Translations under genes and position numbers: made by a program | Shown: piece after piece, positions 27,967 through 36,712 of the stretch | Numbering within the stretch: position 1 is the stretch's first letter | How the letters are laid out: each line of letters begins with the position of its first letter | The notes under the pieces: model-generated | What the model was told of the DNA's origin: nothing | What the model saw: the letters and a program-made list of their open reading frames with translations, nothing else | Databases searched by the model: none | Origin: Bacteroidota bacterium | GTDB taxonomy: Bacteria; Bacteroidota; Bacteroidia; Cytophagales; Cyclobacteriaceae | Assembly (NCBI GenBank): GCA_018266055.1 | Contig: JAFDYT010000005.1 | Location: forward strand, 638,611-702,610 | DNA length: 64,000 nucleotides | Direction of reading: 5' to 3'

Positions 27967-28158
27967 ATGAGCCGCTCTAAAAAGATATTTGCACTTCTTT
28001 CCGTCGTTTTTTTGGCTGCCCTTTTTTACGCCAGTTACGACATTAGCCGCCGTACTACCTTTCCGGGATCAAAGCCTCAATTGAAAGAACGCATCAAAAA
28101 GCAGTTTTTGGAGGGCGATTCTTCTAAAAAAGATACCATCAAAGCGGTTCGTCGGTAA
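27967..28158 (+). CDS. Small single-pass membrane protein
   Basis: A 63-residue protein: short basic start (MSRSKK), one membrane helix (IFALLSVVFLAALFYASY) and a basic 35-residue tail (LKERIKKQFLEGDSSKKDTIKAVRR). It has normal codon use, an intact frame and an upstream TACATTTG element. Similar tiny membrane proteins are frequent in Bacteroidota, but I do not recognise this one. No partner is obvious: the divergent neighbour is the GH1 enzyme, and the next gene downstream is yceI-like, about 270 bases away. Confidence 0.55.
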   Translation: MSRSKKIFALLSVVFLAALFYASYDISRRTTFPGSKPQLKERIKKQFLEGDSSKKDTIKAVRR

Positions 28159-28264
28159 AATCGGCTATTCATCAGAAAATAAATCCATTCATCGGTAGGC
28201 TGTTTTGTAGGTTTAATGCCTGGTGTACTTTAGCATCAGATTAAAGCCAACTATAGACAAGATT

Positions 28265-28301
28265 ATCCCCCGGGGTCCAGGACTTTGGGGGATTTTCTTT
28301 T
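28265..28301 (+). terminator. Probable intrinsic terminator
   Basis: ATCCCCC (28265-28271) and GGGGGAT (28287-28293) make a 7-bp G/C-rich stem with a 15-base loop, followed by TTTCTTTT. It lies between the 63-residue gene and the yceI-like gene and would end the former, or act as an attenuator for the latter. Confidence 0.45.
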
Positions 28302-28426
28302 ATAGGCTATCCTGTTTAGTGGCATTCTGCCTATATTGGAAACGCTATGTAAACTCCGGTTGCACCAAATATCCAGTTTACGTGGTTGATGTGTCTTCAA
28401 ATTATCCGTTAACAAAACTGAAACCA

Positions 28427-28963
28427 ATGAAAAGTGTGTTATTAGTGTCGGGGATTTTGCTGGTGACTTTTCTGGCACAGGCCCAAAAATTTTCGTCTGA
28501 CAAGAGTTACATAAAATTTTTCTCCAATGCGGCTATCGAAGACATCACTGCGGAAAACACAAAGGGAAGCAGCATCTTTAATGAAGCCACCGGCGAGATT
28601 GTTTTCTCTATTCCCATCAAGGAATTTGAATTCGATAAATCATTGATGAAAGATCATTTCAACGAGAAATACATGGAGACCGAGCAGTTTCCAAAGTCTA
28701 CCTTTCAGGGAAAAATTACAGGATATCAATCATCGACCACTGGCGAACAAAAAGTATCGGCCTCTGGTAAACTCACCATTCACGGCGTCACACAGGAGGT
28801 GAATATTCCGGGTACCATCGAAAATGCCAACGGCCAGCTCTCGCTCAAAGCCAAGTTTATGGTGAAACTCGTTGACTATAAAATTCAGATCCCTCAGGTG
28901 CTGTGGCAGAAAATTGCCGAGCAGGTAGAGGTCACCGTGCAGTTTACGTATAAGCCGCTTTGA
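28427..28963 (+). CDS. YceI-family periplasmic lipid-binding protein
   Basis: 178 residues with signal peptide MKSVLLVSGILLVTFLAQAQ and a YceI lipocalin-like barrel (ETEQFPKSTFQGKIT and GKLTIHGVTQEVNIPGTIE are the two hallmark segments). YceI proteins bind polyisoprenoids or similar lipids in the periplasm. The ATG at 28427 puts the signal peptide at the N-terminus; the open frame upstream to 28223 is non-coding extension over the terminator-like hairpin. Monocistronic by appearance. Confidence 0.9.
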   Translation: MKSVLLVSGILLVTFLAQAQKFSSDKSYIKFFSNAAIEDITAENTKGSSIFNEATGEIVFSIPIKEFEFDKSLMKDHFNEKYMETEQFPKSTFQGKITGYQSSTTGEQKVSASGKLTIHGVTQEVNIPGTIENANGQLSLKAKFMVKLVDYKIQIPQVLWQKIAEQVEVTVQFTYKPL

Positions 28964-29042
28964 CATCCGGGTGCGGCGAAAATAATTTGGTTGGATAAAG
29001 AGAAACCCTAATTTTAGAGTCTAATTCTCACTCCTTACGTAG

Positions 29043-30437
29043 TTGCTCCTTTTTTCCATCATCGCCTATCTCGCCCTGACCATTGCCATTGGATATTGGG
29101 CCTCGCGCCGCGTGAAAAACACGGGCGATTTTATGCTCGCTGGCAGAAGCCTGCCGCTCTTCCTTAGCTCTGCCGCCTTGTTTGCCATCTGGTTTGGATC
29201 TGAGACTGTGTTTGGCGCTTCCTCCGAATTCCTCAAAGGAGGATTGTATTCCGTCATCGAAGATCCGTTTGGCGGAGCGCTTTGCCTGATCTTGTTTGGT
29301 TTATTTTTCGCGCGCAAGCTCTACTCTATGAAGCTGCTTACGCTCGGCGATTTTTTTGAAGTACGCTACAGCAAACGCACCGAACTAATAGCCAGTTTTT
29401 TTCTGGCGCCGCCGTACGTGGGCTACATCGCGGCGCAACTCGTGGCCATGGGCCTGATTTTAAATATCGTGACCGGTTTGCCCGTATGGCAAGGCGTAGT
29501 GCTCGCCGCCAGCGTGGTCACGTTTTACACGTTCATCGGCGGCATGTGGGCCATTTCGGTAACCGATTTTTTTCAAAGTATTGTCATCATCATCGGGTTG
29601 ATTACACTTGCTTTTATTCTTTCGCAAAAAGCAGGCGGTGTAGTGAAAGTGATCAGCGAAGTGCCGGAAGGAACGTTTCGTTTTTTGCCCAAGCCTGAAT
29701 TTAAAGAGATGGTACTTTACTTTAGCGCGTGGTCGGTGTTGGGATTGGGGTCACTGCCGTCGCAGGATGTGTTTCAACGGGTGATGTCGTCAGGTTCTGT
29801 GAAGGTGGCGGTACGCTCGTGCTTCATTGCCGCCGGGCTTTACCTTACCATCGCCATGTTGCCACTGTTCATCAGCCTTTGTGTAAAACATCTTTACCCG
29901 GAATTTTCGCAAGGCGACACTCAACTTACGCTGCCGCGAATGGTGCTGGCGCACACCAATATTTTCATACAGATTTTATTTTTCGGATCGCTGCTATCGG
30001 CGATCATGAGCACTACGAGTTCGGCGATTCTTGCACCCGCCGCGATTTTGTCTGAGAACTTCATTCGCCCACTTTCCAACGATCGGTTTACCGACAAACA
30101 ACTGCTGCTGATCACACGTCTGTGTGTGCTTGGCTTTGCTACTGTTGCTACGGTGATGGCATGCCTGCGCTCCAACATCTATGAACTGGTAGGAGAGTCG
30201 TCTATTCTTAGTCTTGTGTCGCTGTTTGCGCCGCTGGCGATGGGCTTGTATTGGAAACGAGCCAACAGCACGGGCGCTTTTCTGGCCATGATCTGCGGTA
30301 CGATTACCTGGATATTCTTTGAATTTGCCGATACCAGTTGGCCGAGTTTGTTTCCGGCCACAATCGTTAGTTTTGTTGCCATGATTTTAGGAAGTTTGTG
30401 GCCCCGGAAGGAAAAACAAGAACTCGAAATAAAATGA
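29043..30437 (+). CDS. Sodium:solute symporter (SSS family)
   Basis: About 464 residues and 12-13 membrane helices. The N-terminal helix runs into the family signature YWASRRVKNTGDFMLAGRSLP, and further on SETVFGASSEF and LSAIMSTTSSAILAPAAI are the sodium-site helices. It couples Na+ entry to uptake of an unidentified solute. The frame opens immediately after an in-frame TAG at 29040-29042, so the start must be the TTG at 29043, giving MLLFSIIAYL, a normal N-terminus for the family. The stop overlaps the osmC start in ATGA, pointing to translational coupling. Confidence 0.88.
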   Translation: MLLFSIIAYLALTIAIGYWASRRVKNTGDFMLAGRSLPLFLSSAALFAIWFGSETVFGASSEFLKGGLYSVIEDPFGGALCLILFGLFFARKLYSMKLLTLGDFFEVRYSKRTELIASFFLAPPYVGYIAAQLVAMGLILNIVTGLPVWQGVVLAASVVTFYTFIGGMWAISVTDFFQSIVIIIGLITLAFILSQKAGGVVKVISEVPEGTFRFLPKPEFKEMVLYFSAWSVLGLGSLPSQDVFQRVMSSGSVKVAVRSCFIAAGLYLTIAMLPLFISLCVKHLYPEFSQGDTQLTLPRMVLAHTNIFIQILFFGSLLSAIMSTTSSAILAPAAILSENFIRPLSNDRFTDKQLLLITRLCVLGFATVATVMACLRSNIYELVGESSILSLVSLFAPLAMGLYWKRANSTGAFLAMICGTITWIFFEFADTSWPSLFPATIVSFVAMILGSLWPRKEKQELEIK

Positions 30438-30853
30438 TCAAGATCGAATTGGAACGCGTGGACAGCGACTACGCGATGGAAGCCACCAACGAGTCGGGCA
30501 ACAAAATTTTGTTTGACGGCTCCCCCGAAATTGGCGGCCACAACAAAGGCATGCGCCCGATGCAGACTTTGCTGGCAGCCGTAGGAAGTTGCAGCGCCAT
30601 CGACATCATCAGCATTTTGCGAAAGCAACGCGAGGATCTAAAGGATATAAAAATCACTGTGACCGGCGAGCGGGAGAAGGATGTTACACCGGCGCTCTAC
30701 ACCGAAGTGCATGCGCATTATAAGCTGTTTGGTAACATCGATCCCGACAAGGCAAAAAAGGCGGTGGCCCTTTCAGTAGAGAAATATTGCTCGGTCGCAA
30801 AGACGCTGGAGAAGACGGCGAAAGTGACGTATAGTTTTGAAATCATCAAGTAA
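30434..30853 (+). CDS. OsmC/Ohr-family protein
   Basis: A 139-residue alpha/beta protein of the OsmC superfamily. The conserved helix LLAAVGSCSAIDIISILRK holds the first peroxidatic-type cysteine and VEKYCSVAKTLEKT the second. OsmC and Ohr proteins reduce organic hydroperoxides by a dithiol mechanism; this subgroup (YhfA-like) is less well characterised. The ATG at 30434 overlaps the symporter stop by 4 bases, so the start at 30398 inside that gene is rejected. The sequence is intact and compact. Confidence 0.88.
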   Translation: MIKIELERVDSDYAMEATNESGNKILFDGSPEIGGHNKGMRPMQTLLAAVGSCSAIDIISILRKQREDLKDIKITVTGEREKDVTPALYTEVHAHYKLFGNIDPDKAKKAVALSVEKYCSVAKTLEKTAKVTYSFEIIK

Positions 30854-30896
30854 GAACTCGAGCGATTGACAGATAACCATTAACGGATACGAATAC

Positions 30897-32081
30897 ATGT
30901 CGAAGAAGAAAGGAAATTTTGAAACGGATGCGATACGCACACAAAGTGAGCGAACTCCTTTTCGTGAGCATTCTACTCCGTTGTACCTAACGTCGAGTTT
31001 TGTTTTTGAAGATGCCGAACAGGCGCGCGCGCTTTTTGCCGACGAAATTCCCGGAAACATTTACACCCGTTTCTCTAACCCCAACAACACGGAGTTCATC
31101 GAAAAACTCTGCTTGCTTGAAAGCACCGAAGATGGTATCGCTACGGCGTCGGGCATGGCGGCGATGTACATCAGCATGGCCGCGTTGTTAAAGGCAGGAG
31201 ATCATGTGCTGGCCTCACGTTCGGTGTTTGGCTCAACGCATCAGATTTTGAATACGATTTTTCCGAAGTGGAACATCAGCTACACGTATGCCGACCTGAG
31301 TGATCCGGATTCGTGGGAAAGTAAAATCCAGCCGAACACAAAAATGATTTTTGTGGAGACACCTTCCAATCCGGCACTCGACCTCATCGACCTGGAGTGG
31401 CTCGGCAAGTTGGCGGCAAAGCACAACCTGATTTTGAACGTCGACAATTGTTTTGCTACACCTTACCTGCAAAATCCGGCGAAGTGGGGCGCGCACCTGG
31501 TGACACATTCCGCCACAAAATTTATGGACGGCCAGGGCCGCGTGATTGGTGGCGCCGTGCTTGGTAAAAAAGAACTTATCAAGGAAGTACGGTTCTTTGC
31601 CCGCCACACAGGTCCGTCGATGTCGCCTTTCAATGCGTGGGTGCTTTCGAAAAGCCTGGAAACGCTAGCGGTGCGCATGGAGAAACATTGTGCCAATGCC
31701 CTTGAACTGGCGCAGTGGCTTGAGAAGTCTTCGGACGTGGAGTATGTGAAATATCCTTTCCTTCCCTCTCATCCTCAGCATGCCCTTGCAAAAAAACAAA
31801 TGCGCCACGGTGGCGGAGTTGTTACGTTTGAAATCAAAGGCGGCATTGACCGCGGAAGAAAATTTTTGAATTCGTTAAAGATGCTTTCGCATTCGGCCAA
31901 CCTTGGTGATACGCGGAGCATTGCTACGCATCCGGCATCCACCACACACTCTAAGCTCACGGAGGCTGAGCGCAGTGTCGTGGGTATTACGCCAGGATTG
32001 ATTCGTGTTTCCCTCGGATTGGAAAACATGGAAGACATCATCACCGACATTAAACAGGCGATGGAGGCGAGTCAAAAATAA
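30897..32081 (+). CDS. metZ: O-succinylhomoserine sulfhydrylase (Cys/Met metabolism PLP enzyme)
   Basis: A 394-residue fold-type I PLP enzyme. The Schiff-base lysine is in THSATKFMDGQGR, with YTRFSNPNN and ATASGMAAMYISM upstream and the C-terminal GITPGLIRVSLGLENMEDI that closes the family signature. It forms homocysteine directly from O-succinylhomoserine and sulfide in methionine synthesis. The close relatives cystathionine gamma-synthase and O-acetylhomoserine sulfhydrylase cannot be fully excluded, but the QTERTPFREHSTPLYLTSSF-like N-terminus favours MetZ. No other methionine gene is beside it. Confidence 0.85.
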   Translation: MSKKKGNFETDAIRTQSERTPFREHSTPLYLTSSFVFEDAEQARALFADEIPGNIYTRFSNPNNTEFIEKLCLLESTEDGIATASGMAAMYISMAALLKAGDHVLASRSVFGSTHQILNTIFPKWNISYTYADLSDPDSWESKIQPNTKMIFVETPSNPALDLIDLEWLGKLAAKHNLILNVDNCFATPYLQNPAKWGAHLVTHSATKFMDGQGRVIGGAVLGKKELIKEVRFFARHTGPSMSPFNAWVLSKSLETLAVRMEKHCANALELAQWLEKSSDVEYVKYPFLPSHPQHALAKKQMRHGGGVVTFEIKGGIDRGRKFLNSLKMLSHSANLGDTRSIATHPASTTHSKLTEAERSVVGITPGLIRVSLGLENMEDIITDIKQAMEASQK

Positions 32082-32098
32082 TTTTCTTAGAAGGAGAC

Positions 32099-33847
32099 TT
32101 ACTTCTTCACATCAATCCCCAACTCTTTCAACTGCTCGTCAGAAATAGTTGACGGCGTGTCGATCATCATGTCGCGGCCTGCATTGTTTTTTGGGAATGC
32201 AATGAAGTCGCGGATAGAGTCGGCGCCACCGAAGAGTGAGCACAACCGGTCGAAGCCGAAGGCAATGCCACCGTGTGGAGGTGCGCCGAATTCGAAAGCG
32301 TCCATCAAAAAGCCAAACTGCTTTTTAGCTTCTTCTTCGCTGAAGCCAAGTTTGCTGAACATAAGTTGTTGTGTGGCGCGGTCGTGGATACGAATTGAGC
32401 CTCCGCCGATTTCAGTACCGTTCAGCACCATGTCGTACGCGTTGGCTCGAACATTACCTGGGTCGCTGTCGAGCAGCGCGAGGTCTTCGTGCTTGGGCGA
32501 CGTGAACGGATGGTGCATGGCATGCCAGCGGTTGGTCTCTTCGTTCCACTCCAGCAGCGGGAAGTCGAGTACCCAAAGAGCGGCAAATTTATTTTTGTCG
32601 CGCAAGCCAAGTTGGCTCGCTATGTGCAAGCGCAATTCGCCGAGGGCTTTTCTGGTTTTGTCTTTTTCGCCGGCGAGGATCAAAATCAAATCGCCAGGCT
32701 CGGCATTGAATTTTTGTGCAAAACGACTGAGTTCAATTTCGTCGAAGAATTTATCGACCGACGATTTATAGGTGCCGTTTGCTTCGCAACGAATATAGAC
32801 AAGCCCTTTAGCGCCAATCTGTGGCTTCTTCACAAACTCGGTGAGCTCGTCAATTTGCTTGCGGGTATAGCTCGCGCAACCTTTGGCACAAATTCCAACC
32901 ACGAGCTGCGCGTCTTCGAAGACAGTGAAGCCTTTGCCTTTGGCTACATCGTTCAGTTCATCAAAACGCATATCAAACCGTGTGTCGGGTTTGTCTGATC
33001 CGTAGTATTTCATCGCATCAGCATACGTCATGTGCGGCACTTCCTTCAAGTCGATGCCTTTCACAGTTTTAAACAGGTGACGGATGAGTCCTTCAAATAT
33101 ATTCAGGATGTCTTCCTGACTTACGAACGACATCTCACAGTCGATCTGCGTGAATTCCGGTTGACGGTCGGCGCGTAAATCTTCGTCGCGGAAACATTTC
33201 ACGATTTGATAGTAACGATCGAACCCCGAAACCATCAGCAGTTGTTTGAAGGTTTGAGGCGATTGCGGCAATGCATAAAACTCGCCTTGGTTCATTCGCG
33301 AAGGCACCACAAAATCGCGGGCACCTTCGGGAGTACTTTTGATCAGAACAGGTGTTTCTACTTCGATGAAATTAAGTTGATCGAGATACACACGGGTTTG
33401 CTGCGCCATCTTGTGACGAAGCTGCAAGCTTTCGCGTACAGGAGTTCTGCGCAAGTCGAGGTAGCGATATTTCATGCGGAGGTCGTCGCCGCCGTCGGTC
33501 TCATCTTCGATGGTGAAAGGAGGAGTCTTTGACGAATTCAGAATTTCAAGGGCCGTTACTTTAATCTCAATTTCGCCAGTAGGAATCTTGTCGTTCTTCG
33601 ATTGCCGTTCGGCTACGGTGCCGGTAACTTTAACCACGAACTCACGCCCCAGTTGGCGGGCAGTTGCAATCAATGCCGGATCGCTCTTTCCTTCCTCCAG
33701 AAAAAGTTGTGTGATGCCATAGCGGTCGCGCAGGTCAATCCACAGCAGGCTTCCCTTGTCGCGCAGGCGCTGAACCCAGCCGGTAAGGGTCACGGTGGTA
33801 TTAACATTATTTAATCGGAGCTCGCCGCAAGTATGTGTCCGTAGCAT
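32099..33847 (-). CDS. aspS: Aspartyl-tRNA synthetase
   Basis: A 582-residue class II synthetase of the bacterial type. It has the N-terminal OB-fold anticodon-binding domain ([24 protein letters not shown]), motif 2 in [19 protein letters not shown], the bacterial GAD insertion in the middle third, and motif 3 in GIAFGFDRL near the C-terminus. Length equals the usual 580-590 residues. Whether it is discriminating or also makes Asp-tRNA(Asn) depends on gatCAB elsewhere in the genome. It is a single gene between the convergent metZ and the divergent exported protein at 33927. Confidence 0.96.
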   Translation of the reverse strand: MLRTHTCGELRLNNVNTTVTLTGWVQRLRDKGSLLWIDLRDRYGITQLFLEEGKSDPALIATARQLGREFVVKVTGTVAERQSKNDKIPTGEIEIKVTALEILNSSKTPPFTIEDETDGGDDLRMKYRYLDLRRTPVRESLQLRHKMAQQTRVYLDQLNFIEVETPVLIKSTPEGARDFVVPSRMNQGEFYALPQSPQTFKQLLMVSGFDRYYQIVKCFRDEDLRADRQPEFTQIDCEMSFVSQEDILNIFEGLIRHLFKTVKGIDLKEVPHMTYADAMKYYGSDKPDTRFDMRFDELNDVAKGKGFTVFEDAQLVVGICAKGCASYTRKQIDELTEFVKKPQIGAKGLVYIRCEANGTYKSSVDKFFDEIELSRFAQKFNAEPGDLILILAGEKDKTRKALGELRLHIASQLGLRDKNKFAALWVLDFPLLEWNEETNRWHAMHHPFTSPKHEDLALLDSDPGNVRANAYDMVLNGTEIGGGSIRIHDRATQQLMFSKLGFSEEEAKKQFGFLMDAFEFGAPPHGGIAFGFDRLCSLFGGADSIRDFIAFPKNNAGRDMMIDTPSTISDEQLKELGIDVKK

Positions 33848-33926
33848 CGTTATTCTTATTAATTTTGAGTTGCAAATTTAGTTAATCGTTCTTAGTTAAT
33901 TGTTACCCGCCCCAGAAATTGCGAAT

Positions 33927-34472
33927 ATGAAAGGAATACTTGGCTTGTGCGTGTTGATGCTGTTTGGCTTTGCGCCGGAAAAATTGATCAAGACCAAAAT
34001 AACTGATGGGATTACCATTTCCCTGCCGGCTACGCTCATCCCGATGACGGAAGAGGATATTGTGTCCCGATACCCGTCGGTGCGGGCGCCGCTCGGTGCC
34101 TTTACCAACGCCGACCGTGATGCAGATTTTAGCGTGAAGATTTCGGCCACGCAATGGCCTGACACGGACATCGAACTGGCGGCCAAGTTTTTTAAAGCAG
34201 GAATTCATAACCTCTACGACCGCGTGGACTTTATCAGCGAAGGTATTCAGACCATCAACAAAAAGAAGTTTATCTATTACGAATTTGAGTCGCGTGTGAA
34301 TGGCAACAAATTGAAAGAAGGAGAGCGGGCAGCGATTTTCAAGTATTCGTATGTGCAATACTACATTGAGTCGGGGCGTACGTTGGTGTTTGCCTTCAAT
34401 TGCCCGAAAGATCGCAAAGACCAATGGCAGGAAACTGCCCGCGCTATGATGAAGACGATTAAGGTGAAGTAA
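33927..34472 (+). CDS. Small exported protein of unknown function
   Basis: The ATG at 33927 gives 181 residues starting with a likely signal peptide MKGILGLCVLMLFGFAPEK. The mature part is a single alpha/beta domain (ISLPATLIPMTEEDIVSRYPSV, then DRVDFISEGIQTINKKKFIYYEFES and the C-terminal FAFNCPKDRKDQWQETARAMMKTIKV) resembling the PsbP/DcrB-like fold that ends with a helix after FxFxxP. The fold suggestion is only from the pattern. The upstream extension from 33900 begins with TTG and no RBS, and is rejected. Confidence 0.65.
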   Translation: MKGILGLCVLMLFGFAPEKLIKTKITDGITISLPATLIPMTEEDIVSRYPSVRAPLGAFTNADRDADFSVKISATQWPDTDIELAAKFFKAGIHNLYDRVDFISEGIQTINKKKFIYYEFESRVNGNKLKEGERAAIFKYSYVQYYIESGRTLVFAFNCPKDRKDQWQETARAMMKTIKVK

Positions 34473-34504
34473 GTTGAACCCGTGGCCAAACCCACGATTT
34501 GAAT

Positions 34505-34885
34505 TTACACCGTAATCTCGATGCGATTTCCTTCCGGATCCAAAATCACACTTTCGTAATACCCATCACCCGTTGTGCGGGGTTCGCCGGTTATTGTAAA
34601 GCCATCCGACCTTAATCGCTCGGTAAGCTGATCGACTGCAGATTTGCTTCCCACCGAAATAGCAATGTGAGCCAGTCCAATTATCTCTTCCTGATTTGTT
34701 TTATTGATTCCGGATTTTCTCATGAGTTCGATCCTCGCGCCTTCGTCGAAGCTCAGGAAATACGATTCAAACTCTTTTTTCGGATTGAAATATTTTTCTC
34801 CGGCACGGCCGTCGAAGTACGTGCCATAAAATTCTTTCATCTTCTCCAGGTCGCTGACCCAGATGGCGAGATGCTCGATTTTCAT
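34505..34885 (-). CDS. VOC/glyoxalase superfamily protein
   Basis: A 126-residue paired beta-alpha-beta-beta-beta protein. Likely metal ligands are His5 in KIEHLAIWVSD, Glu in RIELM, His in LAHIAISVG and Glu in GNRIEITV at the C-terminus, the usual H-E-H-E set. Members include glyoxalase I, dioxygenases and antibiotic-resistance proteins; the substrate is unknown. The start overlaps the PPOX-fold gene by 4 bases, so they are coupled. It is the last gene of the long minus-strand run from 41814. Confidence 0.85.
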   Translation of the reverse strand: MKIEHLAIWVSDLEKMKEFYGTYFDGRAGEKYFNPKKEFESYFLSFDEGARIELMRKSGINKTNQEEIIGLAHIAISVGSKSAVDQLTERLRSDGFTITGEPRTTGDGYYESVILDPEGNRIEITV

Positions 34886-35523
34886 TTTAGATAACCGGGA
34901 AGTTCAACTCCTTCTTTCAACTGCGGGTCGGGGATCGGCGTGGTGCGTATTGTTTTCAACGGTTGTACTCCCGCCCAAACGTTCATGCTGTAGTCTTCTT
35001 CGTCGTCTTTCGGTGGGCCGGTTCTCACTTTTCCGGAAGCCTCAGTGATGTCAAAGGAAAGAACCATGGTTTCTTTCCACTCGTTGGCGGTAGGCTTGCG
35101 GATTTCAGCCCAGCGGCCCGGACAAACTTTTTCAGTGAATAATTCCAACGCTTTGTATAGCTCATGTTCTTCGGTAACCAATTGAGGTTCACTGAAAACA
35201 ACTACCGATCTGTAGTTTACCGAATGATGAAACGCTGATCGTGCCAACACGAGTCCGTCAAGAAAAGTCACACTGATGGATACCGGAAGTTTTTTATCGC
35301 GCAACTCGCGCATGTAAAAACTGCCAACCGATCCGTGGATGTAAATTTTGTTTTCGATACGTACAAAACCGGTTGGAATCTGAAAGGGATTCCCTTCATG
35401 CACATACGCAAGCGTACAAAACAAAGCCTCGTCTAAAATGGAGTAGATCGTTTCTTTGTCGTACACGCCTCGCTTGGGCAAGCGCGTAATTTTGGTCTTG
35501 TCGGTGATAGGAAATTTTTCCAT
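34882..35523 (-). CDS. Pyridoxamine 5'-phosphate oxidase-fold flavin protein
   Basis: 213 residues of the split-barrel flavin-binding fold (FMN or F420 type). The segments ILDEALFCTLAYVHEGNPFQIP, FVRIENKIYIHGSVGSF and HHSVNYRSVVVFSEPQLV are typical of the NimA-like or PPOX-related subgroup that acts on small molecules or heme rather than in B6 synthesis. The remaining C-terminal residues are beta-rich with an acidic loop (PPKDDEEDYSMNVWAGV). It is joined to the VOC gene by a 4-base overlap, so both may act on the same small molecule. Confidence 0.8.
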   Translation of the reverse strand: MEKFPITDKTKITRLPKRGVYDKETIYSILDEALFCTLAYVHEGNPFQIPTGFVRIENKIYIHGSVGSFYMRELRDKKLPVSISVTFLDGLVLARSAFHHSVNYRSVVVFSEPQLVTEEHELYKALELFTEKVCPGRWAEIRKPTANEWKETMVLSFDITEASGKVRTGPPKDDEEDYSMNVWAGVQPLKTIRTTPIPDPQLKEGVELPGYLK

Positions 35524-35605
35524 GGGTGTTGTTTGAAGAACATTACAGGTTAATCGCCCTCCCTGATTTGGTAAAGACGATTAACAGATAACTTATAAAC
35601 ATTAA

Positions 35606-36679
35606 CTATTTAGGAAGGATATAATTCCAGCCGTGCACATCGGCTTCGTAGCCCATGCGGATGTCGTTCAGTTTTTTCTTCGCACGAAGCTGAAAGCTAT
35701 CCGGGCCAACCGGCGGCAACTCGTAGTTGCGACCGTGAATGCTGATGGAGGCAATCGGACTAACCACGGCGGCTGTTCCTACGCCAAAGGCCTCGGTCAA
35801 CGTTCCGTTTTTAAATCCTTCTTCTATTTCTGCAACACTCACACGACGTTCTTCTTTTTGAATGCCCATCGATTCGCTCATGGTTAATATCGAATCGCGG
35901 GTAACGCCATCAAGCAGTGAGCTCAATAGTTTTGGAGTTACCAATTTTCCATTCAATACAAACATCACGTTCATGGCGCCTGATTCGTCAATGTATTTGT
36001 GCTCTTTTGAATCGGTCCACAACACCTGATCAAATCCTTGCTTTTGCGCCAGCATAGTCGGGTAGAACGCGCCACCGTAGTTACCGGCACACTTTACAAA
36101 ACCTGTTCCGCCTTCGGCTGCGCGAACAAATTCTTCCTCTACTTTTACTTTCACGGCTTTGCTGAAGTAAGGACCTACCGGACTCGTGAGAATGATGAAC
36201 TTATACTCGTCGGATATTTTAACACCAAGCTTTGCTTCTGACGCAAACATGAAAGGCCGCAGGTAAAGCGACGATCCTTCGTTAGTAGGAATCCAGTCGG
36301 CATCCACTTCAAGCAACGTCGTCAGGCTACTCATGAAAAGCTCTTCGCTGAGTAGCGGCATGCACATGCGCTCCAGCGATTTGTTCATGCGTTGCAAGTG
36401 ACGTTGCGGACGGAAGATGATGATTTGCCCGTCTTTATTTTTGAAGGCTTTCATTCCTTCGAAAATGGCCTGGCCATAATGTAAGGCAAGCATAGCGGGC
36501 GATAGTGTGAGATCTCCATACGGAACAATCTTCGTTTCTCCCCAGCTTCCATTGCTATATTCGGTCAACGACATGTGGTCGGAAATGTAATTACCAAAAC
36601 CAAGGTTGTTGAAGTCGATGGACGCTCGTCGTGAAGTCTTTACGCGCTCGATGTGAATGGGTGCGGTCATTACGGCCAT
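35606..36679 (-). CDS. ilvE: Branched-chain amino acid aminotransferase (class IV, BCAT)
   Basis: A 357-residue fold-type IV transaminase. The PLP lysine is in FVKCAGNYGG, with the earlier HYGQAIFEGMKAFK and RPFMFASEAKLGVK and the later TEAFGVGTAAVVSPI, all BCAT hallmarks. It interconverts Val, Leu and Ile with their 2-oxoacids. The start MAVMTAPIHIERVK could also begin at the fourth residue. It sits 33 bases downstream of the PLP decarboxylase and 82 bases upstream of the PPOX gene on the same strand; it could serve normal amino-acid metabolism or feed a local pathway. Confidence 0.9.
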   Translation of the reverse strand: MAVMTAPIHIERVKTSRRASIDFNNLGFGNYISDHMSLTEYSNGSWGETKIVPYGDLTLSPAMLALHYGQAIFEGMKAFKNKDGQIIIFRPQRHLQRMNKSLERMCMPLLSEELFMSSLTTLLEVDADWIPTNEGSSLYLRPFMFASEAKLGVKISDEYKFIILTSPVGPYFSKAVKVKVEEEFVRAAEGGTGFVKCAGNYGGAFYPTMLAQKQGFDQVLWTDSKEHKYIDESGAMNVMFVLNGKLVTPKLLSSLLDGVTRDSILTMSESMGIQKEERRVSVAEIEEGFKNGTLTEAFGVGTAAVVSPIASISIHGRNYELPPVGPDSFQLRAKKKLNDIRMGYEADVHGWNYILPK

Positions 36680-36712
36680 GGTAGTTGTTGTTTAAGTGTG
36701 GTGTAAAAGTAC

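Noticed and set aside
28223-28426. N-terminal extension of the YceI gene
   Set aside because: Passes through a terminator-like hairpin and would bury the signal peptide; ATG 28427 fits the family.
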